From Deltaproteobacteria bacterium (GTDB lineage: Bacteria; Desulfobacterota; Binatia; Binatales; Binataceae), in NCBI GenBank assembly GCA_021780755.1, contig JAJXYF010000013.1, forward strand, positions 55,332 to 119,331: 64,000 bases of DNA. Direction: 5' to 3'. Below are positions 23,491 through 33,175 of the stretch, piece by piece. Under the pieces are notes generated by a model. It searched no databases. It saw only the letters and a program-made list of their open reading frames with translations, and had not been told where the DNA came from. How positions within the stretch are numbered: position 1 is the first letter of the stretch; every line of letters starts with the position of its first letter. The position numbers and the translations under genes were made by a program.

Positions 23491-25263
23491 ATGAAGTTTT
23501 CCGCCAAATTGGCGCTGGCGATAATTGCGGCGGTGGCAACGTCACTGACCGGATGCGCCGCAGGCTCGTCGAAAAGGCAATTGATTCAGGCCGACAGCGA
23601 TGACGGTGGTCGTCCATTTGGAGGGAGGCCGGCGGTCAATATCCCGTCCGCGGCCTACGCGATGGGCGCCTATCTGAAGGCCGAGGTGGCGAGCGAGAAC
23701 GGCGATCGCAAAGAGGCGCTGAAACGATACGAGGAAGCGGCGAAGTTCGACCCGCATAACGCGGCCCTGCACGTTCAAATCGCGACGCTGTACGTTCGCG
23801 ATGGACGGCTCAAGGAGGCGCTCGATCAGTCGCAGGATGCGATCGCGCTCGATCCAAAATACGTGCGGGCGCGGCTGCTGGCGGCCGGAATCGAGACCGC
23901 GCAGGGCGACGATGGGGCGGCGGTCGCGCAATACCAGGAAGTGATGACGCTCGCGCCGAAGAACCAGGAGTCGTACCTGTTTCTCGGCACGCTTTACGCT
24001 AAGCAGGGCGACTATCCGAAGGCTGAAGCGACCTTCAAACAGCTAATCGCTCTCGACCCGACCTCGTTCCTTGGCTACTACTACGCGGGCCGCGTGATGG
24101 TGGGCGCGAAAGATTACGCGGGGGCGGACGCCTATTATCAGAAGGCGCTGAACCTCAATCCGAACTCGCCGCTGGTGCTGCTGGATATCGCGGTGCTGCG
24201 CGAATTGCAGGGTCAGCCGAAAGAGGCGATCGCGCTGTACGAAAAGATCCTTCAAGTCGATCCCAACAACAGCGAAGTGCATAAGCGGCTGGCCGTGCTA
24301 TACGGGGGCGACAAGAGCGTGGATACGGCGGTGGGCCAGCAGTTGCAGCGCGAGGAGCAGCTCGAGACCAATCCGGCGGACACGCGGACGAAAATCGGGC
24401 TGCTGTTTTTCGAGCGCGGCGATTTCGACCGGGCGGCGACCGAGTTCAACCTGGTGCTGGGATCGGAGCCGAAGAACTACCGGGTGCATTACTACCTGGG
24501 CACGGTTTATACCGAGCTGAATGAAAACGACAAGGCGCTGGACGAGTTCAAAGCGATACCCGACACCGACGAGCATTATGTGGAAGCGCAGTTGCAGCTC
24601 GCGTATCTGTACGACAAGCAGAGCGATTACAACGCGGCGATCACGAGTCTGAACCTGGCGCTGGCGAAGAAGCCCAACGATCCGGAAATCATGGGCTACC
24701 TGGTCGGCGTGTACGAGGAAAAGAAGGATTATCCTAACGCGATCGATCTGGCGAAGAAGATGGTCGCGCTGGAGCCGCGCAACGACAAGTATCATTTCAC
24801 GCTGGGCGCGCTCTACGACGAAGACAAGCAGAAGCAGATGGGCGTCGAAGAGATGCATAAGGCGATTGCGATCAATCCGAGCAATGCGCCTGCGCTCAAC
24901 TACCTGGGCTACTCGTATGCGGAGTCCGGGAAGCATCTGGATGAGGCCGAAAAGCTGATCCGGCGCGCACTGATAATTGAGCCCGAGGACGGTTTCTACG
25001 TTGACAGTCTCGGCTGGGTTTACTACCAGAGAGGCGAATATCAAAAGGCGGTCGATCAATTGGAGCGCGCGGTCAACCTGACCGGCAGCGACCCGACGAT
25101 CACAGAGCACCTGGGCGACGCTTACGCCAAGATCGGCAAGGGTCGCGATGCCCTGCACCAGTACGAGGATGCGCTCAAAAAGGCCCAGGATGCGGAACAG
25201 ATCGAACGCCTCAAGCTCAAGATTGCAGCTCCAATCGCGAACGAACAGCACGCGCAGCATTAG
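23491..25263 (+). CDS. TPR-repeat lipoprotein
   Basis: 590 residues from ATG 23491 (MKFSAKLALAIIAAVATS); the upstream track start has no lipobox logic. The lipobox SLTGC directs lipidation and outer-membrane anchoring. Behind a short Ser/Asp linker come about a dozen tetratricopeptide units, with consensus positions such as GRLKEALDQSQDAIALDPKY and DYPKAEATFKQLIALDP. The protein is likely a periplasmic scaffold. Its stop is followed at once by a second lipoprotein and then a solute-binding lipoprotein, so the three envelope genes probably form an operon. Confidence 0.9.
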   Translation: MKFSAKLALAIIAAVATSLTGCAAGSSKRQLIQADSDDGGRPFGGRPAVNIPSAAYAMGAYLKAEVASENGDRKEALKRYEEAAKFDPHNAALHVQIATLYVRDGRLKEALDQSQDAIALDPKYVRARLLAAGIETAQGDDGAAVAQYQEVMTLAPKNQESYLFLGTLYAKQGDYPKAEATFKQLIALDPTSFLGYYYAGRVMVGAKDYAGADAYYQKALNLNPNSPLVLLDIAVLRELQGQPKEAIALYEKILQVDPNNSEVHKRLAVLYGGDKSVDTAVGQQLQREEQLETNPADTRTKIGLLFFERGDFDRAATEFNLVLGSEPKNYRVHYYLGTVYTELNENDKALDEFKAIPDTDEHYVEAQLQLAYLYDKQSDYNAAITSLNLALAKKPNDPEIMGYLVGVYEEKKDYPNAIDLAKKMVALEPRNDKYHFTLGALYDEDKQKQMGVEEMHKAIAINPSNAPALNYLGYSYAESGKHLDEAEKLIRRALIIEPEDGFYVDSLGWVYYQRGEYQKAVDQLERAVNLTGSDPTITEHLGDAYAKIGKGRDALHQYEDALKKAQDAEQIERLKLKIAAPIANEQHAQH

Positions 25264-26092
25264 TGCGGCGCCGCCTGGCGCAAGGCTGGCGAAAAGGGCG
25301 ATCGTCGCCTTGTTCGCGGTGAACATCTGGGCCTGCGCGACCAGTCACGCGGTGAACGTACCGCTGATGGAGGCGCACGATCTGACGGCATTTCTGAGCG
25401 ACCGCGACACCGCGATTCATTCGATGGAATCGGCGGCGTTGATGGAATATAGCGGCGGCGGGGAGCATTTCAAGGCGCGCGAAAATATTATCGTGCGCCG
25501 CCCCGCGAGCATGCGCGTCGAAGTGATGTCGGCGCTGGGTGTCGCGCTGGTGGTCGCGGCGGACGCGGGGCAGGTCGCGGTATTCGACCCCGGCAAGAAT
25601 ACGCTGATGCGGGGGCCGGCCAGCGAAGCGACGCTGCAACGCTACGCGCGTATCCCGATGACGCCCGACGCGGCCGTGCGCCTGATGCTCGCGCTCGCGC
25701 CGGACAGTGCGATGCTGGCGTTCGCGCCGAATTCGATGACCGAGGTCGGCGGCGGCAAAGTGCTCACCTATCACGAGCCGGGCGGCGTGATTGACGAGTT
25801 GGGATTCAGCGGGGAAGGGAATCTCGAGATGGTCCGCGAGCGGCTGGCCGACGGGCGTATCGGCTACGAGGTGCATTACAGCGACTATCGCAAGCTCGGT
25901 GACGGCTTCATTTTTCCGGGGCAGGTTGACGCGAGTTTTCCGAAGACCGGCGCCACGGTGAAGTTTCGTTACGAGAATCCGTCGCTTAACCAGGATGTTC
26001 CAGATTCGACGTTCGTGCTCGCGCCCGCCCCGGGCACGAGGAAACTCGACCTGGGGATGGATAGCGGCGCGGGCGGCGCCGCGCGGGGTTGA
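25223..26092 (+). CDS. Outer-membrane lipoprotein, LolB/DUF4292-like
   Basis: About 290 residues. The start is uncertain: the track ATG at 25148 lies deep in the TPR gene, while TTG 25223 still overlaps its end. The lipobox appears as FAVNIWAC. The mature part (ADAGQVAVFDPGKNTLMRGP, then AAVRLMLALAP, then KTGATVKFRYENPSLNQDVP near the end) has the pattern of a half-barrel LolB/LppX-like lipoprotein-handling domain. It is sandwiched between the TPR lipoprotein and the peptide-binding lipoprotein, with a 6-base gap to the latter. Confidence 0.7.
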   Translation: MQLQSRTNSTRSISAAPPGARLAKRAIVALFAVNIWACATSHAVNVPLMEAHDLTAFLSDRDTAIHSMESAALMEYSGGGEHFKARENIIVRRPASMRVEVMSALGVALVVAADAGQVAVFDPGKNTLMRGPASEATLQRYARIPMTPDAAVRLMLALAPDSAMLAFAPNSMTEVGGGKVLTYHEPGGVIDELGFSGEGNLEMVRERLADGRIGYEVHYSDYRKLGDGFIFPGQVDASFPKTGATVKFRYENPSLNQDVPDSTFVLAPAPGTRKLDLGMDSGAGGAARG

Positions 26093-26098
26093 GCACGC

Positions 26099-27811
26099 GT
26101 GAGGGTTTTCGGCACGCGGCTGGCGACGGCGATCGCCGCGTTCGCCGTGACCTCGGCGATGGCGCTGGCGGGATGCCGGGTAAATCGACCGCCCAACGAT
26201 CACGCGACGACGCAGACGCTGTATCAATCGACGATCAGCGATCCGCGCACCTTCAATCCGATCCTGGTGACGGATAGCGCTTCGGCGCAGGCGGTCGGCG
26301 ATCTGTTCGAAGGCCTGATCCGCATCAATCCGGTGACGACGCTGCCGGAACCCGGGCTCGCGCAGAGCTGGGAGCTGGGCGACGGCGGCAAGACGATCAC
26401 GTTTCATTTGCGGCGCGACGTGAAATGGTCAGACGGCGTACCGTTTACCGCGCGCGACGTGCTCTTCACGATGCGGGTGATTTACGATCCGAAAATTCCC
26501 AACAGCTCGGTGTTTTCGATGACCGTGGACGGCCAGCCGATCAAGGCCGAGGCGCCCGATGACTACACGGTGGTAATGCGCTTGCCACGGCCGTTCGCGC
26601 CGATTTTCTATTCGATCGGGTTCGGCATAATTCCCGCGCACGCGCTCGAGGCGGCGTACGCGGCGGGCAACTTCAATCACACCTGGGGGATCGACACGCC
26701 GGCGGACAAGCTGGTTTCGATCGGCGCTTACCGGATGGATCGCTACGTCGCGGCGCAGTTGATCGCGTTCAAGCGCAATCCGAGGTATTGGATGCGCGAC
26801 GAGCACGGGGGCCAATTGCCGCGGCTGCATGGACAGGTGCTGTTGATCGTGCCGGATCAAAACGCGCAATACCTGCGCTTCAAGGGCGGACAGACCGATG
26901 TTTATTCGCCGCGGCCCGAGGAGGTGTACGGCCTGCGCGAGGACGCCGACCGCCTGAAAGTGACGCTGAAGAAAGTCGGAATCGATACGGGGTCGCTGTT
27001 CTTCGCCTTCAATCGCAACCCGCGGCATTACATTCAAAAGGGCGTAACGGACCCGCGCTACCGGTGGTTCACCGATCTCAACTTCATGCGGGCGATGGCG
27101 CACGCGATCGACAAGCGCGGGATTATCAACCTGTGCTTTCGCGGGCTGGCGGTGCCGGCGGTCTCGGACGTATCGCCGGAGAACAAAATATTTTACGACC
27201 CCAACCTGAAGGACTACGACTACGATCTCGATTTGGCGCGCAAGATTCTGGACGAGGCCGGCTACCGGATGCTGCGACCGGGCGTGCGCGGCGATCCTGA
27301 GGGACATCCGCTGGTCTTCAACCTGACGACCAACAGCGGCGTCGCGGTGCGCGATCAGATGTGCGCGATCTTCAAGCAGGACCTGGCGAGCCTGGGGATA
27401 ACAGTGAACTACCGTCCGCTCGAATTCGTCACCCTGGTCAAGGCGCTCGATTCGTCCTTTGACTGGGACTGCGTACTGATTGGATTCACGGGCGGGCTGG
27501 AACCGAACGACGGGGGGGACTTCCTGCGCTCCTCCGGCAATCTGCATCTGTGGAATCCGTCGCAGCCGAAACCCGCGACGCCGTGGGAGGCCGAGATCGA
27601 TCACCTGATGGATGAGGGGACCACGGTGATGGACCAGCATCAGCGCGCGCCGTATTACTGGCGAATCCAGGAGATCCTGCACGACCAGCTGCCGATAATC
27701 GAAACGGTGCGGCAAATCGATTACGTTGCGTATCGGAACACCCTGGAGAATTACGATCCAACGGTGTGGGGACTCGACAAACCGGAATGGGTTCAGTTTC
27801 GCGCGCAATAG
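26099..27811 (+). CDS. ABC transporter substrate-binding lipoprotein, family 5
   Basis: 570 residues starting from GTG, with lipobox ALAGC and the family 5 opening LYQSTISDPRTFNPIL ... LFEGLIRINP. Later motifs are SWELGDGGKTITFHLRRDVKWSDG and PFTARDVLFTM, as in oligopeptide/dipeptide/nickel-binding proteins (OppA, DppA). It would capture peptides or similar ligands in the periplasm. No permease or ATPase genes follow, so it may use components encoded elsewhere. Last gene of the envelope-lipoprotein run. Confidence 0.92.
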   Translation: MRVFGTRLATAIAAFAVTSAMALAGCRVNRPPNDHATTQTLYQSTISDPRTFNPILVTDSASAQAVGDLFEGLIRINPVTTLPEPGLAQSWELGDGGKTITFHLRRDVKWSDGVPFTARDVLFTMRVIYDPKIPNSSVFSMTVDGQPIKAEAPDDYTVVMRLPRPFAPIFYSIGFGIIPAHALEAAYAAGNFNHTWGIDTPADKLVSIGAYRMDRYVAAQLIAFKRNPRYWMRDEHGGQLPRLHGQVLLIVPDQNAQYLRFKGGQTDVYSPRPEEVYGLREDADRLKVTLKKVGIDTGSLFFAFNRNPRHYIQKGVTDPRYRWFTDLNFMRAMAHAIDKRGIINLCFRGLAVPAVSDVSPENKIFYDPNLKDYDYDLDLARKILDEAGYRMLRPGVRGDPEGHPLVFNLTTNSGVAVRDQMCAIFKQDLASLGITVNYRPLEFVTLVKALDSSFDWDCVLIGFTGGLEPNDGGDFLRSSGNLHLWNPSQPKPATPWEAEIDHLMDEGTTVMDQHQRAPYYWRIQEILHDQLPIIETVRQIDYVAYRNTLENYDPTVWGLDKPEWVQFRAQ

Positions 27812-27915
27812 TGTATTTCACATATCGAGAAACCGCTGAATTATAGATCGCGGCGAAACATCCGCGCGGACCGTGTCGGACACCCGTCCACGCGTAGCGG
27901 TGAAGGAGAAAGTTC

Positions 27916-28959
27916 ATGAAGCTGGCATTGGCGATTGGCTATTCAGGGGCGAGTCTGCGGCTGCCGGTCGAGCGTATCCTGAGGGCGGAAGAGTTGGGCT
28001 ACGACTCGATCTGGACGGCGGAGAGTTATGGCTCCGACGCGGTCACCCCGCTGGCGTATATCGCGGCGCTGACGAAGCGAATCCGGCTGGGCACCGGGGT
28101 GATGCAGCTGGCGGCGCGCACGGCGGCAAATGCGGCGATGTGTGCGGCGACGGTTGACGCGCTGGCGGGTGGCAACCGGTTTATCGCGGGGCTCGGCGTG
28201 AGCGGGCCGCAGATCGTGGAGGGATGGTACGGGCAGCCGTGGGGACGGCCGTACTATCGCCTGCGCGATTACGTCGCGATCATGCGCAAGATCTTTCGGC
28301 GCGACGAACCGGTTAGCCATGCGGGCAAGGAAATCTCGTTGCCGTACACAGGACCGGGATCGGTGGGACTGGGTAAGCCGCTCAAATCGATTCTGCATAC
28401 CAACCCGAACATTCCAATTTTCCTCGGCTGCGAGAACGAAGCGACGGTCAAGCTGTGCGCGGAGGTATGCGACGGGTGGCTGCCGCTCGGCCTGATCCCG
28501 GGCACGTTTTCGCGCTACCGGCCGTGGCTCGAAGAGGGATTTCGGCGCAGCGGCGGCGGCAAATCGCTCGATCGCTTCGAGATCTTCGCGATGTTGCCGG
28601 TCGTGATCGACAACGATGTGCAGGCCGCGCTGGATCGTATGAAGCCCGAGATCGCGCTGTACGTGGGCGGGATGGGCGCGCGCTCGAAGAACTTCCATAA
28701 CGACCTGATGATCCAGCAGGGCTTTCCCGAGGCCGCGGCGCGGATTCAGGAGTTGTATCTCGCGGGCCGCAAGCAGGAGGCGACCGCGGCGGTGCCGGAC
28801 GAACTGGTTGACCTGCGCGCGCTGGTCGGTCCGCCCGAGCGGATCAAGGCACGCTATCGCGGATGGGAGAACTCCGGGGCGACCGGCCTGCTGCTGCGCA
28901 CCAACGACGATCGCGCGGTCGATTTGATGGCGGAAGTGGCGGGCCTCGAGCGCGGTTGA
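27916..28959 (+). CDS. LLM class F420- or flavin-dependent oxidoreductase
   Basis: 347 residues from ATG with AAGGAG upstream. The luciferase-like TIM barrel is shown by AEELGYDSIWTAESYGSDAV, RIRLGTGVMQLAARTAANAA and NRFIAGLGVSGPQIVEGWYG. The last motif, with the G-W-Y/H-G pattern, is typical of F420-dependent family members. The reaction and substrate are unknown. It is followed at once by dispersed repeat copy C in the 3' position. Confidence 0.9.
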   Translation: MKLALAIGYSGASLRLPVERILRAEELGYDSIWTAESYGSDAVTPLAYIAALTKRIRLGTGVMQLAARTAANAAMCAATVDALAGGNRFIAGLGVSGPQIVEGWYGQPWGRPYYRLRDYVAIMRKIFRRDEPVSHAGKEISLPYTGPGSVGLGKPLKSILHTNPNIPIFLGCENEATVKLCAEVCDGWLPLGLIPGTFSRYRPWLEEGFRRSGGGKSLDRFEIFAMLPVVIDNDVQAALDRMKPEIALYVGGMGARSKNFHNDLMIQQGFPEAAARIQELYLAGRKQEATAAVPDELVDLRALVGPPERIKARYRGWENSGATGLLLRTNDDRAVDLMAEVAGLERG

Positions 28960-28973
28960 GCGTGCGACAGATC

Positions 28974-29050
28974 GAGGAAGTTGTTCAAGAACGCGGAACT
29001 ATAGTTTTTCCGGACACTGAAACCTCATAGAGGTTTCACGGCATTCCATG
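28974..29050 (+). repeat. Dispersed 3' hairpin repeat, copy C
   Basis: Begins 15 bases after the monooxygenase stop. The hairpin at 29018-29038 has arms TGAAACCTC and GAGGTTTCA with ATA loop, preceded by a degenerate TTGTTCAAGAAC motif. Boxes CTACGCTCGCGATGCTCG (29062-29079) and GACGTTCGCGTTGCTCGGGT (about 29118-29137) follow. Confidence 0.75.
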
Positions 29051-29111
29051 CCATCGGTCGGCTACGCTCGCGATGCTCGATTGTCGGCACAGACGCGCGG
29101 GCTTCGCCATC

Positions 29112-29810
29112 ATGATTGACGTTCGCGTTGCTCGGGTAGGCCGCCAGAACTTGAGACTCGCCACACTAGCGGGGTTGCTGATCGTGATGGCGATTGCTTC
29201 GTGCGTGCTGGCCGACCAACGGCAGACGATGGCCGGCGAACGGGAACCGTTGACGATCGAGTTGGTGAACCAGGCGGGCGACGTGCCGGGCGTATGGGAC
29301 GCGAAGATTCGCGCACGCGCAGTGGAGGCGCTGACGCGCAACGCGAACGACGTCAGCCGCTATTGGATGGGCGGAAAGCCGGTGAAGGTCGAGCGCGGCA
29401 GGCCGGCCGGGTTTCGGCTGATCGCGGTGAATCGGCGCCTCGATTACGGGGGCATCCCCGCCAGCGGCTATCACGATCACGATCAAACCGGCCCGTATGG
29501 GATAGTCAATATCGGGGCCGCGCACGGCAACGTCGTGATGGTTTACCTGCTGCTCAGCCACGAGCTGGCGGAAGCGATGGTGAATCCGGATGACGATCGC
29601 ACGCTCAACGGCTATGCGCTCGAGATCGTCGATCCGGCGGTGTGTTGCAGCTACGAAATTGGCCTGAGCGACGGCAGCCGGGTCCGGCTCAACACCTTCG
29701 TGTTGCCGCATTGGTTTACCGGGGGCGCGGGGCCTTATAGCTATCCCCCCACTAAATATATCGACGCACCGTTACGGACCGGTCCGGGCGGGTTCAAATC
29801 TCCACCATGA
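29112..29810 (+). CDS. Exported protein with HELAEA zinc-binding-like motif
   Basis: About 232 residues from ATG 29112; a TTG near 29150 is possible because 29112 falls in a dispersed repeat tail. The N-terminal hydrophobic segment (LATLAGLLIVMAIASCVLA) would act as a signal or lipid-anchor sequence. The mature part has YLLLSHELAEAMVNPDDD near residue 160, in which HE-x2-E resembles a metallopeptidase or Zn-site signature also seen in uncharacterised exported proteins, followed by a conserved CCSYEIGLSDG. No family assigned. A metal-binding enzyme is an inference only. Confidence 0.65.
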   Translation: MIDVRVARVGRQNLRLATLAGLLIVMAIASCVLADQRQTMAGEREPLTIELVNQAGDVPGVWDAKIRARAVEALTRNANDVSRYWMGGKPVKVERGRPAGFRLIAVNRRLDYGGIPASGYHDHDQTGPYGIVNIGAAHGNVVMVYLLLSHELAEAMVNPDDDRTLNGYALEIVDPAVCCSYEIGLSDGSRVRLNTFVLPHWFTGGAGPYSYPPTKYIDAPLRTGPGGFKSPP

Positions 29811-29994
29811 GAATGGCGGGTGCCGCTGACGGTGAACCGCGGAAGCCGACCCGCACGGCGGGTTGCGTCGGCCGGCGGGGCGCGGCGTTTCACATTATGC
29901 ACTCCGCTGTTACATCTGATACGGATCACGCAAGAATAAGGCTCTCAGGGCAGATCATTCGATCGGCGACGAAAATCGAGAGCAGGAGAAAGTC

Positions 29995-31227
29995 ATGAGT
30001 GAAGCATGGATTATCGATTGTGTTCGGACTCCGCGAGGCCGCGGCAAGAAGGACGCGGGTGCGTTGTACAACATCCATCCGCAGGAACTGTTTGCGCAGA
30101 CGCTCAACGCACTGGTCGATCGCAATAGCCTGGATCCGCGCGACGTCGAGGACGTGGTGGTGGGCACGGTGAGCGAGATCGAGGACCAGGGCGGATGTAT
30201 CGCGCGGATGTCGGTGCTGGCGGCGGGATGGCCGGCGGAAGCGACGGGAGTATCGCTCAATCGATTTTGCGGTTCGGGACTGCAGGCGGTGAATTTCGCC
30301 GCGATGGGAGTGTTGTCAGGTCAGCAGGAACTGGTCATCGGGGGCGGCGTCGAGAGCATGTCGCGGGTGCCGCTGGGTTCCGACAAGTCGGGCCTGGACG
30401 GCCACAATCGCCATCTGCGCGAACTGCATCCACTGGTGCCGCAAGGCGTATCGGCCGACCTGATCGCCACGCTCGAGGGGTTCTCGCGAGAGGACTGCGA
30501 TCGCTTCGCGCTGGAATCGCAGAAGCGCTGCGACCACGCGATCAAAAGCGGCTACTTCAAAAAGAGCGTCGTGCCGGTCAAGGATCTTGATGGCAAGGTC
30601 GTACTCGATCGCGAGGAATATCCGCGTCCGGAAACCACGCTGGAGGGGCTCGGCAAACTGGAACCGTCGTTCCTCGGGATGGGCGCGTATCGGATGAAGG
30701 ACGGCCCGCTGACTTTCGACCAGAAGGCCAAATCGCGCTATCCGCAAATCGAATCGGTCGATCACGTGCATACGGCGGGCAACTCGAGCGGAATCGTGGA
30801 TGGCGCGGGGGTGGTGCTGCTCGCGTCGCCGGAGTATGCGAAGAGCCGGGGATGGAAGCCGCGCGCGCGGATAATCGCGACCGCGACTTACGGTGACGAG
30901 CCGATTATCATGCTGACGGCGCCGGTTCCGGCGACGCGCCGGGTGCTGAAGAAGGCGGGGATGTCGGTCGGTGACATAGACCTGTTCGAGATCAACGAGG
31001 CCTTTTCGGCGGTGCCGCTGAAGGTGATGAAGGACCTGGAAATCCCGCACGAGAAGGTCAATGTGAACGGCGGCGCGATCGCGATGGGCCATCCGCTGGG
31101 GGCGACGGGCGCGATGCTGGTGGGCACGGTGCTCGACGAACTCGAACGGCGCGACAAGCGCACGGCGCTGGTGACGATGTGCATCGGCGGCGGGATGGGA
31201 ATTTCGACGATCCTCGAACGCATTTAA
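29995..31227 (+). CDS. Thiolase family acetyl-CoA acyltransferase
   Basis: 410 residues. The active-site Cys is in [12 protein letters not shown] near residue 87. The two C-terminal motifs are [20 protein letters not shown] (His) and CIGGGMGI (second Cys). It catalyses thiolytic cleavage of 3-ketoacyl-CoA or the reverse condensation. ATG with AGGAGAAAG upstream. It fits a beta-oxidation role with the enoyl-CoA hydratases and hydroxyacyl-CoA SDR in this window, although these are not in one operon. Confidence 0.95.
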   Translation: MSEAWIIDCVRTPRGRGKKDAGALYNIHPQELFAQTLNALVDRNSLDPRDVEDVVVGTVSEIEDQGGCIARMSVLAAGWPAEATGVSLNRFCGSGLQAVNFAAMGVLSGQQELVIGGGVESMSRVPLGSDKSGLDGHNRHLRELHPLVPQGVSADLIATLEGFSREDCDRFALESQKRCDHAIKSGYFKKSVVPVKDLDGKVVLDREEYPRPETTLEGLGKLEPSFLGMGAYRMKDGPLTFDQKAKSRYPQIESVDHVHTAGNSSGIVDGAGVVLLASPEYAKSRGWKPRARIIATATYGDEPIIMLTAPVPATRRVLKKAGMSVGDIDLFEINEAFSAVPLKVMKDLEIPHEKVNVNGGAIAMGHPLGATGAMLVGTVLDELERRDKRTALVTMCIGGGMGISTILERI

Positions 31228-31468
31228 AACGATGCGGCGCCGCGGCAATTGAAGCCCGGACGCCGCGGTCTTCGACCGCATCGGGCACCCTGCCGTGTCG
31301 CATTCGCGGCGCGGCGGGGTGCGGAGCCATCACGGACTTGATCGGGGAACAATAACGGTTCCCGTTCCACTACCGGAATACTCAGTTGTAGGCCGGAACC
31401 CCCAGTCGTTCACATAATCTCAGTTCGCGCGACGATCTCAAGCAATAGTCATAAGCGCGCGTTCGCGA
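31228..31468. other. Intergenic region
   Basis: No gene or clear signal seen in these 241 bases; it has several short GC-rich inverted repeats downstream of the thiolase. Confidence 0.4.
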
Positions 31469-31717
31469 TTACCAGATGAACCAGCTACTACGTGCGGTGG
31501 TAGTGTGCTCGCAATTATTGCTGTTCGCGTCGCAGGTGGTGCAATGGTAACCATTGCTGTCGCAGAGCGTACGGTCGGAGGAATTATTATATCCATACTG
31601 GGGATCGGCGGATTGATAACCCTGACCGCCCCAGCGGCCGGGGCCACTATAGAAACAGGCCTGTAGACCCGTCATCGCGAGAGCCAACCCGACCACCAGA
31701 AGCGTTTTTGTGTACAT
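31469..31717 (-). CDS. Small Cys-containing lipoprotein
   Basis: 82 residues. The start (MYTKTLLVVGLALAMTGLQAC) is a textbook lipoprotein signal with lipobox LQAC. The mature peptide is Gly/Tyr-rich and then carries CDSNGYHCTTCDANSNNC, four regularly spaced Cys that suggest disulfides or a small metal site. No homologue recognised. It stands alone, with flanking intergenic DNA on both sides. Confidence 0.7.
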   Translation of the reverse strand: MYTKTLLVVGLALAMTGLQACFYSGPGRWGGQGYQSADPQYGYNNSSDRTLCDSNGYHCTTCDANSNNCEHTTTARSSWFIW

Positions 31718-32042
31718 AGCCTTATACGAACCTCAGTTTCATGGTGGTCGCATAGGCGGATAGTACAAAGGGCAGGAGCGGGAAATCGGACCGTGCGGTG
31801 CCGCGAAGCACGAAATAGATAAGAGCGAATATAATCCCGAGCCTGCAACCGACTCATCTCTGGCAGGGTAATTTTGGAGTCCTAATAGATAGTCAAGTCC
31901 CGGGAATGGTTCGTGGTGCTTGAACGGGGAGCCGCGCGAGAGTCTTCATTTCGTTCAGGATGCGGTGCGGGCCGCTGATGAAGTTGGTAGCCGATTAATA
32001 CTCGGGACGTTGGAGCAGGCCTGTGGAATTAGTCGGCGCAGG
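31718..32042. other. Intergenic region
   Basis: About 325 bases with no convincing ORF on either strand; presumably the lipoprotein promoter plus the 3' region of the epimerase gene. Confidence 0.4.
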
Positions 32043-33140
32043 CTATGACCATCGCGCGGAGCGGGGCTTGCCGCCGGGACCGCTGTAGGTAGCGGTGAAG
32101 CCCGGTTCGCGGACGAACTTGACGTGGGGCATTTGAGCGCGGAGGGATTTCCAGGCGGCGATAAGTTCGTCTTCCGCGCGATAATCGAACGGGTCTTGCA
32201 GGATTTTTTCGTCGGGACCGTTGGGTTCCGGGGGATGATCCTTGAGCCATTGGGCAGTGATAGCGAGGCCGCGTTCGGGTGAGACGACGTCGGCGTAGCC
32301 CAATTGGGTACGGACTTTGGAGAGGTCGAGGACGCGATGAGTGGTCCACGGCTGAGCCATCAGGGGGCGCGCGGGGACGGCGAATTCGGCGGGCATCGAG
32401 ACAATTTCCAATTCGTGGCCGAGGGCGTGCGCGATAATTTCGATGACCTGGCGCAGGGTGAGGAGGCGTTCGTCGCCGCAATTGTAGATCTGACCGCGCG
32501 AGGCGTCCGGGCGATCGACGGCGAGCAGGATGGCATGGGCGGCGTTTTCGACGTAGCAGGAATGATTAAGTGAGAGGCCGTCTTCGGGGACGATGATCGA
32601 GCGGCGGCCGTCGAGAATACGGCGCACGACACACCATTCGCGCGGCGCGATCTGGTAGGCGCCGTAGAGAAACGGATAGCGAAAGTGGGCCGCGCCGGGG
32701 TGTCGTTCAAAGACGGCGCGTTCGGTTTGGGCGACACGCCAGCCCTTGGCATCTTCCTCTTCGACGGGAACGACGGGGGCATCCTCGGCGGTCGGCACCG
32801 GCATGCCAGGCGGCTGCAAAACGGTGGGGTTCATGTAGCCGCGATAGGCGGGGACGCCGCCGATCGAGATGAAGCGGGCGGTGCGGCCGACCATGATTTC
32901 CGCGATACGCCGGAGGCGGCCATAGGCGGCGATAGTCAGATCGAAAGTACGATTACCGAGTGCGCCGCGCAGCGCGTCTTCGGAAAACGGGTCGGTGTGA
33001 AGGTGTTCGACGGTGGCGGGGATCTCGTCGAGTTCGTGGCGGCCGCTGTGGAGCATCGCGACCTGATAGCCGCGGCGCAGGAGACCGTTGACGATGTAAT
33101 GGCCGCTGGGTCCGGTGCCGCCGATGACGAGGGCTTTCAA
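32043..33140 (-). CDS. NAD-dependent epimerase/dehydratase family protein
   Basis: 365 residues. The extended-SDR cofactor motif is GGTGPSGHYIVNGLLRRG at the N-terminus, and the C-terminal half has FRYPFLYGAYQ...PEDGLSLNHSCYVENAAHAI, typical of NAD(P)-dependent sugar or isoflavone-like epimerases. A Tyr-x3-Lys pair is not obvious at the usual place, so it may be an atypical reductase. It lies just downstream of an enoyl-CoA hydratase gene on the same strand (35-base gap). Confidence 0.82.
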   Translation of the reverse strand: MKALVIGGTGPSGHYIVNGLLRRGYQVAMLHSGRHELDEIPATVEHLHTDPFSEDALRGALGNRTFDLTIAAYGRLRRIAEIMVGRTARFISIGGVPAYRGYMNPTVLQPPGMPVPTAEDAPVVPVEEEDAKGWRVAQTERAVFERHPGAAHFRYPFLYGAYQIAPREWCVVRRILDGRRSIIVPEDGLSLNHSCYVENAAHAILLAVDRPDASRGQIYNCGDERLLTLRQVIEIIAHALGHELEIVSMPAEFAVPARPLMAQPWTTHRVLDLSKVRTQLGYADVVSPERGLAITAQWLKDHPPEPNGPDEKILQDPFDYRAEDELIAAWKSLRAQMPHVKFVREPGFTATYSGPGGKPRSARWS

Positions 33141-33175
33141 TGTTACCTACCTCGCTGAGAATTAACGAATCGCGA

